From Brachyspira sp. G79 (GTDB lineage: Bacteria; Spirochaetota; Brachyspiria; Brachyspirales; Brachyspiraceae), in the NCBI RefSeq assembly GCF_002379365.1, contig NZ_JQIU01000008.1, positions 2,031,816-2,095,815 on the forward strand: a stretch of 64,000 nt of DNA. Reading direction: 5' to 3'. The notes beneath the pieces are model-generated. The model was given only the letters and a program-made list of their open reading frames with translations. It was not told where the DNA came from and searched no databases. Position numbers and translations under genes: made by a program. This document shows, in pieces, positions 44,075-54,881 of this stretch (position 1 is its first letter; every line of letters begins with the position of its first letter).

Positions 44075-44135
44075 TTTAAGCTCCTTTTTTATTTTACTAG
44101 ATTATAATTTATCATTAAATATATTTTTGTCAACA

Positions 44136-44158
44136 TTATTTGATTAATAATCAAATAA
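44136..44158. promoter_or_regulatory. Perfect 10 bp dyad in a divergent promoter region
   Basis: TTATTTGATT and AATCAAATAA around AAT, 62 bases upstream of the 44074 lipoprotein start. It has the size of a dimeric regulator site. The rest of the 459-base gap 44075-44533 is AT-rich; a second small dyad, GTTAACTAATTAAC, lies near 44358. Nothing else was recognised. Confidence 0.35.
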
Positions 44159-44533
44159 TATGACCGCAAACTATATTTTTACAGTGCTAAATATTATATA
44201 TTATAGTAAAATACATTTTACATAATCAATTTTTTAAATTATACTTGAATTATTTGATTTTATTAATTTTTTTTAAATATAATTACTAAAAATTTATATG
44301 TTAAAATATAGTTAAAAATAGTAAAGTAACCAATAAAACCTTTTTAATTCTGAAGAGGTTAACTAATTAACAAGACTTCCTACATCTGTAAAATATCATG
44401 CAATGAGCCAAGCTATAATTTAAATCAATATTAACAATTATATTAAAATAGTTTTAAAAAAAGGCTAATATTAATTATTGCATTATACTGTTTTTATAGT
44501 AAAATATTTTTCATTGTTTGAGGATTATCAATA

Positions 44534-47032
44534 ATGAAAAAAACAAATACAAAAAATAGTGAAATAGATAATAACAATTTTGATGAATATTTTGAAGAAA
44601 GTATAAAAGATAATATAATATTCTTTCCTATAAGACACCATTCTCCAGCATGCTCATATCATTTAAAAAGGATTTTTGAAAGTTTTAAACCAGATGCGGT
44701 ACTTATAGAGGGACCAAGTGATTGTAATGATCTGATGAAGTATATGATTGAAGAAGATACTAAAGCACCATTTTGTATTTATTCAAGCTATATTGATAAA
44801 GACAATCAAAAGTACAGATGTTATTATCCTTTTTTGGACTATTCTCCAGAGTTTACCGCTATAAGAGAGGCTTTAAAAAATAATATACACTGCAGCTTTA
44901 TAGATATGCCTTACGCTTTTATGATTGAAAATTCAGAAGAAAATCCTAATTTAGAAAATGAAGATTCAAAAGATTTAGATGATGGAGAAATTGATACTGA
45001 TATAAAAAGAAAGAAATTAATATCCGTTTATGATAATGATGATAATAGATTTAATGTTAATGCATATACAGTAGAACTTACAAAAAAGGCAGGGCTTAGA
45101 AGTTTTGCAGAGCTTTGGGAGAGAGACTTCGAAATAAATGGTATATACAAAGAAAGCAGAGCCTTTATAAGAAGTGTTTATGCTTTGGGATATTATATGC
45201 GTCTTATAGAAGATGAAGACTTTGAAACTAGAAACAGAGAATATGTAATGGCTAAAAATGTTAAAGAGGCATTGGGTAAATATAAAAAAGTTTTGGTAGT
45301 TACTGGAAGTTTTCACACAAAAGGTATAATTGATAAATTAAAAGAAGATGAAAAAAATAATAAAAATCTGGATAAAGAATATAAACACTTAAATAAATAT
45401 ATAGTTTCAAACACAGCAAGCTATTTAATACCATATTCATTTGAAGATGCCGATTCCAGAAGAGGCTACAGAGCAGGTATAGAGTTTCCTGCATTTTATA
45501 ATTTTGTATATAAAGAACTTGAAAATTATAGCAGTAATAATAATATAGGCGATATATATTTAAATGTTGTAATATCATTCATAATAAAAGCAGCCAATAT
45601 AGACAGATACAATCATAATGTAACTATACCAGACTGTATCAATGCTTATTATATGGCGGTTAATCTAGCCAAATTAAGAGGCAAAGTATCAGCAGGGGTA
45701 TACGAACTTATAGACGCTGCTAAAAGTGCATTTGTAAAAGGAGATATATCTTTAGAAAATACAAGCAATCTTGATTTAATGATGAAACTTCTTTCTGGAA
45801 TATCTAATGGACAGGTATCTTCAAAAAGTATAGTTCCTCCTGTTATAATAGATTTTAGAAATAAATGCAGAGAATATAAAATAAAAATAGATAAAACTGA
45901 AGAGATAGAATCAACTCTTGATATTGTAAAAGATAAAAAACATTTTGAAAAAAGTAAATTCTTTCATAAGATGCAGTTTTTAGATGTAGGTTTCTGCAAA
46001 TTGATAAGAGGTCCAGACTATGTTAATAAAGTTAATAAGAACTTAGCACGAGAAATTTGGAAATATGAATATAAAACTATAGTTGAATCTTCTTTAATAG
46101 ACAAATCAGTATATGGTGTTACAATAGAAGAATTAGCTTCAAATTTAATAACCGAAAGACTTGATTCTAATATAGATGCTAAAGAAGTGTCAAAACTTTT
46201 AATAGAAGCCGATGTTATGGGAATATACAATTTCTTTACAGACAATTATCAGAAAATAGAAGGGGCTATACTAAGAGATAATAATTTCATAAATCTATGC
46301 GAATGTTTAAATAATTTGTCATACTTAGCAAACATAGAAGCCATTAATGATAATATATCAAAGGAGAGAGAATTATTATTTGATAACTATGATATAATAC
46401 CAATAATAGAAGATTTGGCAAAACAGGTATTTGTACTTGCTGTTTCTAATATGGACGAAATAAAAAAACTAAATGAAGAAGAGGCTTTAAAATGCTCTCT
46501 TTATATAAAGAATCTATATTCATTTATTTTAGAAAATACTAATTGGTGTGATATAGATTTATTTAATGATAAAATAGATTCTATGCTTGATAATACATTC
46601 GGAAGCTCACATATATATGCAGTATGTTTGGCTGTAAAATATAAATCTGGAAGACTTGAAGCATATGAGTTTTCAAATATAGTATCTAATTTTTTAGAAT
46701 ATTGCGAAAGCGAAACATCTGCCTATTTTTTAAATGGTATATTACTTGCTGCAAGAGATATTTTATTTATCAATGATAGTATTATAAAGAGTATAGACAA
46801 CACTATAAAAAATATAGATGAAGAAAAGTTCATTGAAATACTGCCTAATTTTAGGTATGCATTTACCAATTTAAGCCCAACAGAAATAGAACGGCTTTCA
46901 GATATTATTGCTGTCATGTATGGAGTAAAAAAAGAAGAAGTGTTAATTGATATTAATATAGATATATCAGAGATACAAAAAGCCATTGATATAGATAATA
47001 AAGTTTATAATTTATTAAAAGAGACTTTATAA
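44534..47032 (+). CDS. DUF5682 family protein
   Basis: 832 residues, soluble. The N terminus FFPIRHHSPACSYHLKR, then DAVLIEGPSDCNDLMKYM and later VVTGSFHTKGI, are the hallmarks of DUF5682. This family has a TraB/ChaN-like N-terminal fold and usually lies in clusters with a MoxR-type AAA+ ATPase, a VWA protein and SWIM-type genes. None of these is adjacent here; the neighbours are lipoproteins and an M16 protease. An acidic insertion (about 150-165, rich in Glu and Asp) interrupts the N-terminal domain. The biochemical function is unknown. A GAGG lies ahead of the ATG. Confidence 0.8.
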   Translation: MKKTNTKNSEIDNNNFDEYFEESIKDNIIFFPIRHHSPACSYHLKRIFESFKPDAVLIEGPSDCNDLMKYMIEEDTKAPFCIYSSYIDKDNQKYRCYYPFLDYSPEFTAIREALKNNIHCSFIDMPYAFMIENSEENPNLENEDSKDLDDGEIDTDIKRKKLISVYDNDDNRFNVNAYTVELTKKAGLRSFAELWERDFEINGIYKESRAFIRSVYALGYYMRLIEDEDFETRNREYVMAKNVKEALGKYKKVLVVTGSFHTKGIIDKLKEDEKNNKNLDKEYKHLNKYIVSNTASYLIPYSFEDADSRRGYRAGIEFPAFYNFVYKELENYSSNNNIGDIYLNVVISFIIKAANIDRYNHNVTIPDCINAYYMAVNLAKLRGKVSAGVYELIDAAKSAFVKGDISLENTSNLDLMMKLLSGISNGQVSSKSIVPPVIIDFRNKCREYKIKIDKTEEIESTLDIVKDKKHFEKSKFFHKMQFLDVGFCKLIRGPDYVNKVNKNLAREIWKYEYKTIVESSLIDKSVYGVTIEELASNLITERLDSNIDAKEVSKLLIEADVMGIYNFFTDNYQKIEGAILRDNNFINLCECLNNLSYLANIEAINDNISKERELLFDNYDIIPIIEDLAKQVFVLAVSNMDEIKKLNEEEALKCSLYIKNLYSFILENTNWCDIDLFNDKIDSMLDNTFGSSHIYAVCLAVKYKSGRLEAYEFSNIVSNFLEYCESETSAYFLNGILLAARDILFINDSIIKSIDNTIKNIDEEKFIEILPNFRYAFTNLSPTEIERLSDIIAVMYGVKKEEVLIDINIDISEIQKAIDIDNKVYNLLKETL

Positions 47033-47135
47033 TAAAAAATAAAATAATAAACAATATTTTATTTTATAAACGAACTACCGAAAATTATAAAATTAGTTAT
47101 AATAACAACGTATAAAAAATATTTATGGAAAAAAT

Positions 47136-48401
47136 ATGGTAAAAAGATTAACACTTGAAAATGGAATTAGAGTTGTACTTGAAAAAATGCCTATACTAGA
47201 TACTGTGTCAATAGGCTTCACCTTTTTAACAGGCAGTGCCAATGAAAAAAAAGATGAAAACGGATATACTCACTTTATAGAACATATGCTTTTTAAAGGT
47301 ACTGACACTATGACTTCTAAAGATATTATACGAGGTATAGAAGGGGTGGGCGGTATATTTAATGCATTTACTTCCAGACATCTCACTTCATTTTACATCA
47401 ATATAATATCTAAATACTTCAGCAGAGCAGTTGATACTTTAGAAAATGTTATACTTAATTCTGCATTCAAAGAAGATGATATTAACAGAGAAAAAAAAGT
47501 AGTGATAGAAGAATTAAAAATGTCTAATGATACTCCAGAGGAAATATCTGCTAATCAATTTTTTGCAGCCGCCTATAAAGGTACTTCTATGAGTTTTCCT
47601 ATAGGAGGAAGTATCAATAATATAAAAAAAATAAACAGAGATAAAATATATTCATACTTTAAAAATCATTTTCATTCTAATAATTTGATTGTTTCTGTGG
47701 CTGGTAATTTTGATATTGATTACGTTGTAGATAGACTTTCAAAAATAAAACTTCAAAAACGAAATAAAACTGAAAATGAGGAGCTTCCTTTTTACTATAA
47801 AACTATTACAAAAGAAAAGCAGGAACTTCATCAGGTATATTTTTCACTTATAACTCCTTCATATAGTGCTGTAGATAATAAAGAAAGATATGCCATGAAT
47901 ATAGTTAATGATATATTCGGCGGAAGTTCTTATTCTAGGCTATTTCAGGCTATAAGAGAAAATAAAGGTCTTTGCTACAATATATACAGCTATAATTCAA
48001 GTTTTATAAACGGCGGAACTTTTGAGATACATGGCTCTACCAGTTTAGATAGATATGAGGAAACTATAGAAAGCATATATTATGAAATAGAAAAACTTAT
48101 AAGTGAAAGAATATCGGAAGAAGAGCTTGAGGAAGCTAAAGAAAGTTATAAAAGCTCTATGGCGTTTAGCAAACTTAATGCCGAGTTTATTATGAATAAA
48201 AATACAAGACATGAAATATATTTATCTAAATATGTTTCATTTAAAGAACTCTACAGTATGATAGATAAAGTTAACTTAAAAATAGTTAATGAAGTTATAG
48301 ATGAAAAACTTTCAAATAAAAAATTCTTTCTAACTGCTGTAGGAGCTAAAGGAACTAAAGATATAAGCGATACATTAAGTAAAAAATTAAAACTCAATTA
48401 A
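47136..48401 (+). CDS. M16 family zinc peptidase (processing-peptidase type)
   Basis: 421 residues, one M16 unit pair as in M16B proteases. The inverted zinc motif HFIEHMLFKGT (HxxEH) lies near residues 46-56, with the downstream Glu in EKKVVIEELKM. The C-terminal half has GGSSYSRLFQAIRENKGLCY, the substrate-binding R/Y segment. It probably degrades peptides or processes proteins in the cytoplasm; no signal peptide. Its stop overlaps the convergent hisC stop by four bases. Confidence 0.9.
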   Translation: MVKRLTLENGIRVVLEKMPILDTVSIGFTFLTGSANEKKDENGYTHFIEHMLFKGTDTMTSKDIIRGIEGVGGIFNAFTSRHLTSFYINIISKYFSRAVDTLENVILNSAFKEDDINREKKVVIEELKMSNDTPEEISANQFFAAAYKGTSMSFPIGGSINNIKKINRDKIYSYFKNHFHSNNLIVSVAGNFDIDYVVDRLSKIKLQKRNKTENEELPFYYKTITKEKQELHQVYFSLITPSYSAVDNKERYAMNIVNDIFGGSSYSRLFQAIRENKGLCYNIYSYNSSFINGGTFEIHGSTSLDRYEETIESIYYEIEKLISERISEEELEEAKESYKSSMAFSKLNAEFIMNKNTRHEIYLSKYVSFKELYSMIDKVNLKIVNEVIDEKLSNKKFFLTAVGAKGTKDISDTLSKKLKLN

Positions 48402-49461
48402 TTTGATACTATTTGTTTTATATTTTCTATAAATGTACTCATCTCTTCATCAGTACCTATTGTTACTCTTATATAATTGTTAATAATGTCAGATTTAAAA
48501 TATCTTACTAATATTCCATTGTCTTTTAATTTCAAATAAATATCCTCAGCAAATACATTTTTATGCGATACAAATAAAAAGTTTGATTTTGAATCAAGTA
48601 CATTAAAGCCCAAAAGTTTAAGCTCTTTTTTTGTATTTTCTCTTGTTTTAATAATTTTTGAAACGGTATCTTTAAAATACTTTTCATCTTTTATAGCTTC
48701 TATACCTGCCAATATTGAAAGCCTGTTGATGGTATACGAATTAAAAGAATACTTTATATTTTTAAGTCCCTGAATAAGATTTTCATTTCCGAAAGCAAAG
48801 CCCAAACGCATGCCTGCCAAACATCTTGATTTTGAAAAAGTCTGCACTACAAGCAGATTATCGTATTTATCTATTAATGATGCTGCACTCTCATCAGAAG
48901 CAAAATCAATATAAGCCTCATCTATTATTACGATATTATCTTTATTACTTTTTACAATCTCTTCTATTTGAGGAAGTGTTAAATATATTCCAGTAGGAGC
49001 ATTAGGATTGGCTATAAATATTCCAGAATCCAAATTTTTATAATCATTAATATCTATAGTAAAATCATCTTTAAGCGGTATTTTTTTTCTTTCAAATCAA
49101 AAAGACTTGAATATACAGAATAGAAACTGTATGTGATATTAGGATAATAAATTTTATCTCCTCTATCAAAGAAAGCCATAAATGAAAAAGCAAGTATTTC
49201 ATCTGAGCCGTTTCCTATAAATATATTATCTTCTTTTATATTATATCTCTTTGCTATCTCTTTTTTTAATTCATAGACTTTAGGGTCTGGATAAAGTCTT
49301 AAATCATCAAAATTACTTCCAGATATAGCTTCTTTAACAAAAGGAGAAGGAGGGTATGGAGATTCATTCGTATTTAATTTTATATATTTTTTGTCTCTAG
49401 GCTGCTCTCCCGGAGTATAAGGTTCTATCGAATTAGCTTTGCTGCTTAAAAATTTATTCAT
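48398..49461 (-). pseudogene. hisC: Histidinol-phosphate aminotransferase HisC, frameshifted
   Basis: Two open parts make one protein. The first (49461 to 49054) has YTPGEQPRDKKYIKLNTNES and FIGNGSDEILAF. The second (49033 to 48398) has GIFIANPNAPTG, IIDEAYIDFA and the PLP lysine segment TFSKSRCLAGMRLGFA. They are separated by a frame change at the eight-base run 49081-49088. One extra A on the coding strand gives KEKKIPLKDDFTID, as expected for HisC, and a total of 354 residues, the usual length. All other functional motifs are present, so the break is either very recent, slippage or a sequencing error. Confidence 0.8.
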
Positions 49462-49564
49462 AAATTAAATCCTTTTATTCATTACAGTATTATTATATAC
49501 AATATTCTATTTATAACAATAATATTTTATTATTATTTTTTTTAGTATTAAATTTTTTTAATAA

Positions 49565-49593
49565 AAAAGGACAGAAATTCTTTCTGTCCTTTT
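49565..49593 (-). terminator. Terminator of the chemoreceptor gene
   Basis: AAAAGGACAGAAA (49565-49577) pairs perfectly with TTTCTGTCCTTTT (49581-49593). On the minus strand a T run follows, 30 bases after the stop. Confidence 0.85.
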
Positions 49594-49622
49594 ATTATAT
49601 TTTTATATGATAAAATTTTTAA

Positions 49623-52457
49623 TTACCATTTAAGTACAAACTCAGTATAAATCTCACCATCTTTAATGGATTTAGTTATCTCCATAGAAGATCTTATATG
49701 AGTAATAGATTCAAGTAAAAGTGTAGCCCAAGAAAGTACAGCAAGTTCAATAACTTCAGGGTCATCATTAAAATTAGTAAGATGTACTACAAGAAGTTTT
49801 CTTCTAGCTTTAATAATCTCTATCTGTGCAGGGTCAAACAAGTCAGGGAATATACGTTCAGCAGCATATGTTAAAGCTATATGTTTAGGTATAAAAAATA
49901 ATAAAGGTCTTATATGTTTAGGGATAATCTGATTAAAGTGATATTCTGAAATATCTTTAATACCAGTATTAGCTCCAGAATAGAAGAGATCGCATACCAA
50001 TTTATAAGGCTTATGGAAAGAAGTCATATACGGATACCATTCTTTGCTTGATATATCATTTTTAAATATTAGAGAAGATGAAGGCTCCATAGCAGTTACC
50101 CATTTTTGATATCCTTCTTCTCCGAATTTTGTTTTAACAAATTCTTTTAATATTATCAGAGTAATACCTCTAACTCTTTGAGTAGTAGTATCTTTTTTAG
50201 ATTTAATATCTTTAATTTTATATTTAGATATTTCCCCTTCAAGTTCTGATAGAAGTCTGTTATTATCAGAGGCAAATTTATTCATTGTGTTTGCAGAAGC
50301 AGAAAGATTATTAGAACTTTCAGAAATACTTTCAACACTGCCATGAATAGAATCAGATATATTTTTTAATTTATTCATAGTTTTTGAAGTAGCAAGAGAA
50401 ATATTATTAAGTGCTTCAAGATTAGTTTTTATCGTACTTAATTTATCTGCCATATCAATATACTGTGTTTTAATATGTTCACTGGATTCGGATATTTTAG
50501 TAATAGAAGTTACTATTTCATTAATAGCTTTTAACTGTTCAACAGAAGATGTATGAACTGTACCCATTATCTCAGTAACTTCCTGTACATCTCTAGTAAG
50601 AACATCAAACTGCTCTGTAGATTCTGTTAAATCATTAGTAGTTATTATTATTTTATCTTCTATATTTTGAAGTACTTTATTAGCATTATCAGCCTGTTCA
50701 TTTGAAACTTCTGACAGCTTACGTATCTCTTCAGCTACAACAGCAAAACCAGAACTATATTTACCTGCATGAGCTGCCTCAATTGCAGCATTCATAGCCA
50801 AAAGGTTAGTTTGATGGGCTATATTTCTAATAGAACTTACGAAATTAGAAATAAATCCTAAAGCATTTCTTAAATCCCCTGTAGCCATAGATGTAGCCTG
50901 CATCTTCTCTTTACTTTTTATAGAAGCAGCAGACAAATCTTTAGCTTTATTTGTAGCTTTGGAAATAATATTGTCTATACTTTCTATAGTTTTACTCATC
51001 TCTTCTACCGCAGCAGCTATTTGTTCTATATTTTCGCCTTCTTCAATAATTTTACTTTGAAGTTCTCTAGTATCTTTTTCTATTGAGTCAATATTATTTG
51101 TATTAGCAGATATATATTCCTGCATATTTTGGTTACTGGTTTCTACAATTTCTACCTGATTTAATTCATCATTAACATTATTTTTAATGGTTTCTATGTT
51201 ATTATTAATACCATATATTATTGATAAGTTATCACTAATTTTTTCAGACAAGGTATCACTTTGCTTTTTAGAAGTTAAAATAGTCTTTTTTACACTAGAA
51301 AGCACCGATTGAAGAGAGCTATTTAAAAGAACAACCCATTTTGTCATCTCTCCTATTTCATCTCCGCCTGATATTTTAGGAATATTTACTGTTAAATCTT
51401 TATTATCTACAGAATTACCTATAGCATCTGATATTTTAGTAATAGAGCTAAACAATACTTTAATAAAAAATATTATAGCTACTATTGCCATTAAGAATGC
51501 TATAATAATAGTATAGAATATAGAATTATTCATATCTTTAATCTGCAAGGTATAATATGAATTAGGTATTAACATTACTATATTCAAAAGTCCAGCTATA
51601 CTAGTAATATATGATTTATAAGGTTTACCCTCAAATTCTATATCATCTATTATAACATCTCCTGAAGCCAAATTGGAATTAAATATTTCATAATAAGCAG
51701 GGTATAGTATATCTACACGAGCATTAATCAAATCATTATTTTTAGAATTAACAATACTGGAATTTTTCTTATCTATGACAATCAAATCAGCACCTTCTAT
51801 ATCTAATATATCCTTAATATTTTGTGTTGAATAATTAAATAACACTCCGACATTTGCCAAACCAATAACTCTATCATTTTCTAAATCTGATATAGTAGAA
51901 GCCATATTTAATGTTATGCCAACTCCTGTACTTTCTTTCATCATATAAGGGTTTAATACATGTCTATATAATAATCCTTTGCCTTGAGAATTATAAACAT
52001 TGGTAAGATTATTCCACATAATTTCATTTGTAATATCTATTTTTGAAAATCTGTTATCAACAGTAGAATATCTATAAATAGTAAAAGGATCATTTCCATT
52101 GCCTATAACTGCAGGGTGAAACAAAATACTAATTATCCTGTTAAAATAAAGCTGAGATTCATTTACTGAATCTGATAAAAAATTCTGAAAATAACTATCT
52201 CTTTCTATTAAATCATAATCTTTTATATTATCATATCCTATAGAAAGAGTAGCAGCAATTTTAGACGCTTCTTCTCTTGCTGACATTATATTATATTCAA
52301 ATTCTTTTTCTATTAATCTAAATCTATTCTCTAGACTTCTTTCTGTAATAGCAGAAAAAGTTTCTGTATTTAAAGTATTACTTAAAAAGTTGGTGCTCAA
52401 TGCTACTAAGGCCATAACTCCAACTATTATCAAAATTATACGAATCTTTATACCCAT
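49623..52457 (-). CDS. Methyl-accepting chemotaxis protein with an extra C-terminal domain
   Basis: 944 residues from the ATG at 52457, chosen because CAGGAG lies 9 bases ahead. Order: TM1 (about 5-27), periplasmic sensor of about 300 residues, TM2 (about 320-345), HAMP-like region, signalling domain with the hairpin tip segment [20 protein letters not shown], then an extra domain of about 165 residues at the C terminus ([20 protein letters not shown] to the end). The opening of that domain resembles the start of H-NOX/DUF2378-type domains, but the haem His region and YxSxR were not seen. It probably senses a chemical cue outside and a second input inside. It is a single gene. Confidence 0.85.
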   Translation of the reverse strand: MGIKIRIILIIVGVMALVALSTNFLSNTLNTETFSAITERSLENRFRLIEKEFEYNIMSAREEASKIAATLSIGYDNIKDYDLIERDSYFQNFLSDSVNESQLYFNRIISILFHPAVIGNGNDPFTIYRYSTVDNRFSKIDITNEIMWNNLTNVYNSQGKGLLYRHVLNPYMMKESTGVGITLNMASTISDLENDRVIGLANVGVLFNYSTQNIKDILDIEGADLIVIDKKNSSIVNSKNNDLINARVDILYPAYYEIFNSNLASGDVIIDDIEFEGKPYKSYITSIAGLLNIVMLIPNSYYTLQIKDMNNSIFYTIIIAFLMAIVAIIFFIKVLFSSITKISDAIGNSVDNKDLTVNIPKISGGDEIGEMTKWVVLLNSSLQSVLSSVKKTILTSKKQSDTLSEKISDNLSIIYGINNNIETIKNNVNDELNQVEIVETSNQNMQEYISANTNNIDSIEKDTRELQSKIIEEGENIEQIAAAVEEMSKTIESIDNIISKATNKAKDLSAASIKSKEKMQATSMATGDLRNALGFISNFVSSIRNIAHQTNLLAMNAAIEAAHAGKYSSGFAVVAEEIRKLSEVSNEQADNANKVLQNIEDKIIITTNDLTESTEQFDVLTRDVQEVTEIMGTVHTSSVEQLKAINEIVTSITKISESSEHIKTQYIDMADKLSTIKTNLEALNNISLATSKTMNKLKNISDSIHGSVESISESSNNLSASANTMNKFASDNNRLLSELEGEISKYKIKDIKSKKDTTTQRVRGITLIILKEFVKTKFGEEGYQKWVTAMEPSSSLIFKNDISSKEWYPYMTSFHKPYKLVCDLFYSGANTGIKDISEYHFNQIIPKHIRPLLFFIPKHIALTYAAERIFPDLFDPAQIEIIKARRKLLVVHLTNFNDDPEVIELAVLSWATLLLESITHIRSSMEITKSIKDGEIYTEFVLKW

Positions 52458-52657
52458 TGCAAAATGCTCCTGTGCAATTAATATCGGAATTAGCATTATA
52501 TCTTTTAAAGAATTATTACTATAATATATATTTAAAACAAATAACTGTAAAGCAATATTATAAAAAAAGTATATTAATTTTTCTATAATATTTATTATTT
52601 TTGCTTATAAACAGATTTAAAAATTTGTACGTTGTACTTTATTTTATGGCAAATAAA

Positions 52658-52689
52658 AAAGGCGGCTATCTTATCAAGACACCGCCTTT
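52658..52689 (-). terminator. Terminator of flgK
   Basis: AAAGGCGG (52658-52665) pairs with CCGCCTTT (52682-52689); inner bases also pair (TCTT/AAGA). On the minus strand it ends in a run of six T. Confidence 0.85.
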
Positions 52690-52707
52690 AATAATTTTAT
52701 ATATTAC

Positions 52708-54621
52708 TTACACACCCATTCTATTTATAACAACATCAAGAAGCTGATCCATAATACTAACTACTCTAGCTGAAGCATTATAACCATGCTGATACATAGC
52801 CATTTGAGCAACCTCTTCATCTAAGTTAACACCTGATACTGACTGTCTTAATCTTTCAAGATATTCCATAACAACAGTTTGTTTTTCTGTTTCGGCATTA
52901 GCTGTCTCTGTTCTTGAGGCAATTCTAGCAATACTTCCAGTATAAAAATCATTAAATGTGGATTTACTTTCAACCATTATCTCTTTATTTTTCAAATTAG
53001 CAATAGCCAATGCATTAGCTCCGTCTCCCAAACCATTCCATTTATCATTAAAGCCATTTCCTGTAGTATCTATACCTTTAGAAGCTGCAATGTAGTTTAC
53101 ATCATTTCTTATAATATCATTAACGGCAATAGCTGAAGCTGGATGTCTGTAAGGAGTAGTAGTAAAGTTTCTGAAATCACCTGCTAATTGGTTTACCTGA
53201 TCTGTAGCCTGCCAATTATATGCCCCATTAGCTCCAGACTGATTTAATACTCCTGTTATACCAACCAAGAAATCACCTGAATCTTCTATATGTTTAATGA
53301 AATATGAAGGCCTCATGTAATCATCAAAAGCTCTGGCTTTAAGTACAAGTCTGTTATTATCATCTAAATAAGCAGATACATTAGCCTCGCTTGAGTTAAT
53401 TTTATCTATTAAATCGCCTACTTTCATTTGTGCAGTATAATCTATGGCAACATCCGCACCTTCTCTTGATTTATTGCCGAATATTAAAGTTCCGCTGCTT
53501 CCTATACTGTCTGTAGGGTCTATAGAATTTATACCGCTTACTTTAAACATTATAGTAGAATCTTCCTGTCCGTCATTATTGGTATCAAAATTACCTATCA
53601 CTGAAGGAGTAGCTTTTGTCATAGTAAAGAAATCAATACCTGTTTCCTGATTAAGTCCGAAACCGCTTCTGTGAACTTCGTTTACACTGTCAGCCAAATT
53701 CATAGCAAATGTATCTATATCATTAATAGCATCTACTGTATCAACATCTCTTAATTCTAATAGAGCCTTTAATTCTCCGCCTTCAAACTGCACCTGAACA
53801 TGATCTTTCTTCCAATATATATCATACATTCCTTCATTATTAACATTTTTTTCAGCACTCAATTCGCTTACAACATTTCCCTGAATTAAAGCTCTGCCTC
53901 CTATATAAACAATAGTTTCATCAGGATCCATAGATTTTATATCAACATTAGCAATAGAAGAAAGTTCATCTATAAGTAAATCTCTTCTGTCAAGTAAATC
54001 ATTAGGGCTTTGTCCTAGTGCCTGCTGTTTAACTATCTCAACGTTCAAATCTTTAATGGAATTAGATATATCATTTATTCTATTAATTTTACTTTCAACA
54101 AGATTGTTCAAATTGTTACGCATATTATTCATTTGATTGAACATCTGATTAATAGAATTATTAACCCTATCGGCCCTTTCTACTAAAACCATTCTCGTGC
54201 CTCTTTCTGCAGGATTAGCAGCCATTTCCTGCCAAGAATCCCAGAAAGCATCTAAATCGCTTCTTAAATTGGCATTACCAGGTTCATTATATATAGCCTC
54301 TAACTGCTTTAAATAATCAGACTTTGTTTTCCAGTATCCGTCTGTACCTAGTTCCATCATTATTTTTGAATCTATAAACTGATCTCTTATTCTCTCTACT
54401 GTAGTAATTTCGGCACCCTGACCTATTTGACCAGCACGCTCTGCTCTATTAAGACTAGGAGCTTCTAAAGGCTTGTCAAAAGTACGCATTACAACTCTCT
54501 GTCTGCTGTATCCTTTTGTAGCAACATTATTTATATTATGACCTGTAACTTCTAATGCTGTTTTGAAGTTTTGAAGTGATCTTTTACCTAATTCTATACC
54601 GAAAAATGAGCTTGTTGACAT
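52708..54621 (-). CDS. flgK: Flagellar hook-associated protein 1, FlgK
   Basis: 637 residues. The N-terminal rod motif SLQNFKTALEVTGHNINNVA and the following TKGYSRQRVVM are diagnostic of FlgK, as is the C-terminal helix with LDEEVAQMAMYQHGYNASAR. It forms the first hook-filament junction in the periplasmic flagellum of spirochaetes. The flgL/csrA/fliW partners often found beside it are not in the window. A GGAG ribosome binding site precedes the ATG. It has its own terminator. Confidence 0.93.
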   Translation of the reverse strand: MSTSSFFGIELGKRSLQNFKTALEVTGHNINNVATKGYSRQRVVMRTFDKPLEAPSLNRAERAGQIGQGAEITTVERIRDQFIDSKIMMELGTDGYWKTKSDYLKQLEAIYNEPGNANLRSDLDAFWDSWQEMAANPAERGTRMVLVERADRVNNSINQMFNQMNNMRNNLNNLVESKINRINDISNSIKDLNVEIVKQQALGQSPNDLLDRRDLLIDELSSIANVDIKSMDPDETIVYIGGRALIQGNVVSELSAEKNVNNEGMYDIYWKKDHVQVQFEGGELKALLELRDVDTVDAINDIDTFAMNLADSVNEVHRSGFGLNQETGIDFFTMTKATPSVIGNFDTNNDGQEDSTIMFKVSGINSIDPTDSIGSSGTLIFGNKSREGADVAIDYTAQMKVGDLIDKINSSEANVSAYLDDNNRLVLKARAFDDYMRPSYFIKHIEDSGDFLVGITGVLNQSGANGAYNWQATDQVNQLAGDFRNFTTTPYRHPASAIAVNDIIRNDVNYIAASKGIDTTGNGFNDKWNGLGDGANALAIANLKNKEIMVESKSTFNDFYTGSIARIASRTETANAETEKQTVVMEYLERLRQSVSGVNLDEEVAQMAMYQHGYNASARVVSIMDQLLDVVINRMGV

Positions 54622-54838
54622 TATTATGCTCCTTAAATAAAAATAATTTACTTATCACTAATTACTAGAATTATCGTATTTATAAAAAAATTTATTACAT
54701 TTTTTTTATTATTCTTGTAGCAAAAGGTAACATAATCAAATAAAAATAAAGGCTTTAGAACTGAATATATAAATACATAATAAAGATTTATGATTTAAAT
54801 TATGATAGTTTATAATATTCGAATTATATAAAAAATAT

Positions 54839-54867
54839 GCGGGCAAAAACATATAGTTTCCGCCCGC
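54839..54867 (-). terminator. Terminator of the 54882-55433 lipoprotein
   Basis: GCGGGC (54839-54844) pairs with GCCCGC (54862-54867). On the minus strand ATATTTTTTATAT follows. Confidence 0.75.
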
Positions 54868-54881
54868 TTTAGAAATTAATT

